DNA of 6,673 bases from assembly GCA_002359635.1 (NCBI GenBank), contig DENJ01000040.1, positions 874 to 7,546 on the forward strand. Direction: 5' to 3'. The position numbers were made by a program, and so were the translations under genes. Position 1 is the first letter of the stretch; the number at the start of each line of letters is the position of its first letter. Positions 5,301 through 6,673 of the stretch are shown here, piece by piece. The stretch comes from Burkholderiales bacterium UBA2647. GTDB taxonomy: Bacteria > Pseudomonadota > Gammaproteobacteria > Burkholderiales > Burkholderiaceae_E. The notes below the pieces were generated by a model, which was not told the origin of the DNA, did no database searches, and saw only the letters and a list, made by a program, of their open reading frames with translations.

Positions 5301-6673
5301 ATGAAAGCCACCATGATGCAACAGGCCTTGAGCCTGAATGAATTTTTAGAACGCGCAAAAGCCCTCTACCCCACGCAGCGCATTGTGTCGCGTCTGCCTG
5401 ACAAGACACTGGTTGAGCACAGCTATGCGGTGTTTGCCCAGCGCAGTTATGCACTGGCTCAGGCCTTGCTCGACTTGGGATTAAAAAAGTCTGATCGGGT
5501 GGCCACGCTTTGTTGGAATCACCATGTACACCTTGAAGCCTACTTCGGCATCCCAGCGAGCGGTGGCGTGATGCACACCTTGAATTTGCGGCTTGCGCCC
5601 GATGAAATTGGTTGGATTGCGGCGCACGCCCAAGACCGTTTTTTGATTGTTGATGATGTACTGTTGCCACTTTATAAGCAGTTTGCACATTTACATCGTT
5701 TTGAAAAAGTGATCGTTTTTGGTTTTGGTGGCCAAAAGACCCCGCTTGAACCCGAAATGATCGATTATGAAAGCCTCATCAGTAGCATCAGCGTGAAGGC
5801 TCGGGAAAGCTTTATACCTGTTGCCCACGATGAAGATGATCCGATTGCGATGTGCTACACCTCAGGCACAACCGGTCGGCCCAAAGGCGTGGTCTACTCA
5901 CATCGCTCGACCGTCTTGCATTCGCTGATCTCGAGCCTGCCTGACTACATCGGCTTATCAGGGCGCGATGTTGTCATGCCGGTTACCCCCATGTTTCACG
6001 CCAACTCATGGGGCATTCCTTATGCAGCAGTGATGGTAGGCGCAAGCCTTGTGTTTCCTGGGCCACACCTTGGCCCTGCCGATTTACTCGATCTGATGCA
6101 AGTCGAGCCGCCAACGGTGTCGCTTGGTGTGCCCACGATATGGATGTCTTTGATCCAGCTCTTTGACGCAAATCCGGGCCGATGGACGATGCCCAAAGCG
6201 ATGCGCTCGCTTGTGGGTGGTGCTGCGGTTCCTGAGTCGATGATTCGGGCCTTTGCAGCCCACGGCGTGGCAATCACACAGGGCTGGGGCATGACCGAAA
6301 CCTCCCCGGTTTGCACGATTTCGGCGATCAAGTCGAATTTGCAAGATCTTGGCCACCATGAACGTTTCGCGCTCCATGCCATGGCGGGGGTTACCGTACC
6401 TTTGGTGCAATTGCGCCTGCGCACAGACGATGGCAACGATGCACCTTGGGATGGCAAGACAGTGGGCGAGATTCAAGTGCGAGGTCCAACGATTACAGGC
6501 TCGTATCACTTGGTTGATCAAGACCCCGAGAAATTCACCGATGACGGTTGGCTGCGTACCGGTGATGTCGCAAGCATGAATAGCGAAGGCTACCTACGAA
6601 TTAGCGATCGCACCAAAGATTTGATCAAATCGGGCGGTGAGTGGATCAGTTCGGTGGACTTAGAAAATGCCAT
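5301..6673 (+). CDS. AMP-forming medium-chain-type acyl-CoA ligase (AlkK-like), 3' end cut off by window
   Basis: These are the first 457 codons of a second ANL-superfamily ligase, open to the right edge without a stop. It should form acyl-CoA from a fatty or related acid, ATP and CoA. The phosphate loop YTSGTTGRPKGV is at 186-197, followed by PMFHANSWG (230-238), typical of the AlkK/medium-chain fatty acyl-CoA synthase group. GWGMTETSP is at 328-336, LRTGD at 418-422, and the hinge SDRTKDLIKSGGEWIS at 435-450. The family is usually about 540 residues, so about 80-90 residues, including the C-terminal catalytic lysine, lie outside. The canonical SGGEWIS distinguishes it from the other ligase in this window (QLANGALFAP at the same place), so the two are not recent duplicates. 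It is divergent from the hydroxyacyl-CoA dehydrogenase and 68 bases away, which fits an acid activation and beta-oxidation cluster. Aromatic or short-chain acids cannot be excluded. Confidence 0.92.
   Translation, partial: MKATMMQQALSLNEFLERAKALYPTQRIVSRLPDKTLVEHSYAVFAQRSYALAQALLDLGLKKSDRVATLCWNHHVHLEAYFGIPASGGVMHTLNLRLAPDEIGWIAAHAQDRFLIVDDVLLPLYKQFAHLHRFEKVIVFGFGGQKTPLEPEMIDYESLISSISVKARESFIPVAHDEDDPIAMCYTSGTTGRPKGVVYSHRSTVLHSLISSLPDYIGLSGRDVVMPVTPMFHANSWGIPYAAVMVGASLVFPGPHLGPADLLDLMQVEPPTVSLGVPTIWMSLIQLFDANPGRWTMPKAMRSLVGGAAVPESMIRAFAAHGVAITQGWGMTETSPVCTISAIKSNLQDLGHHERFALHAMAGVTVPLVQLRLRTDDGNDAPWDGKTVGEIQVRGPTITGSYHLVDQDPEKFTDDGWLRTGDVASMNSEGYLRISDRTKDLIKSGGEWISSVDLENA

Noticed and set aside
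6020..6521. Two overlapping 145-codon minus-strand ORFs opposite the AlkK-like ligase
   Set aside because: The plus strand is continuously coding with all ligase motifs in frame. The minus ORFs overlap each other and show no family features.

Overview
The window looks like a catabolic locus for a carboxylic acid from a Gram-negative proteobacterium. The best guess is a betaproteobacterium of the Burkholderiales/Alcaligenaceae type. That guess rests on remembered family resemblance of the Liv-type transporter, the long-chain-type acyl-CoA synthetase and the Crp/Fnr-like regulator, not on any search. Base composition looks moderate, roughly half G+C by eye. There are no RNA genes, mobile elements, CRISPR arrays or long gene-free stretches. 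The largest intergenic gap is about 217 bases.

Layout: the left half (1-3365) is a minus-strand operon. It is read as an AMP-forming acyl-CoA synthetase (1383-3365), then a LivG-type ABC ATPase (598-1383, stop and start overlapping as TGATG), then a LivH-type permease (479 down to the left edge, truncated by the window). Divergent from it, on the plus strand, is a Crp/Fnr-family regulator (3583-4269). Between the two divergent genes lie two tandem 18-bp dyads with Crp-type geometry (TGTCG-N6-CGACA), overlapping plausible promoter elements for both directions. Convergent with the regulator, and 60 bases away, is a minus-strand 3-hydroxybutyryl-CoA/3-hydroxyacyl-CoA dehydrogenase (4330-5232). 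Divergent from that is a second AMP-forming acyl-CoA ligase of the AlkK/medium-chain type (5301 to the right edge, truncated).

Working model: an external acid is imported by the branched-chain-amino-acid-type ABC transporter and trapped as its CoA thioester by the co-transcribed synthetase. The thioester is then degraded through beta-oxidation-like steps that include the dehydrogenase. The second ligase may activate another, probably shorter, acid. The regulator probably controls the divergent transport/activation operon and its own gene through the tandem dyads. The substrate cannot be named from the sequence. Every gene belongs to a known family. The least explained element is the tandem operator and the regulator that may read it.
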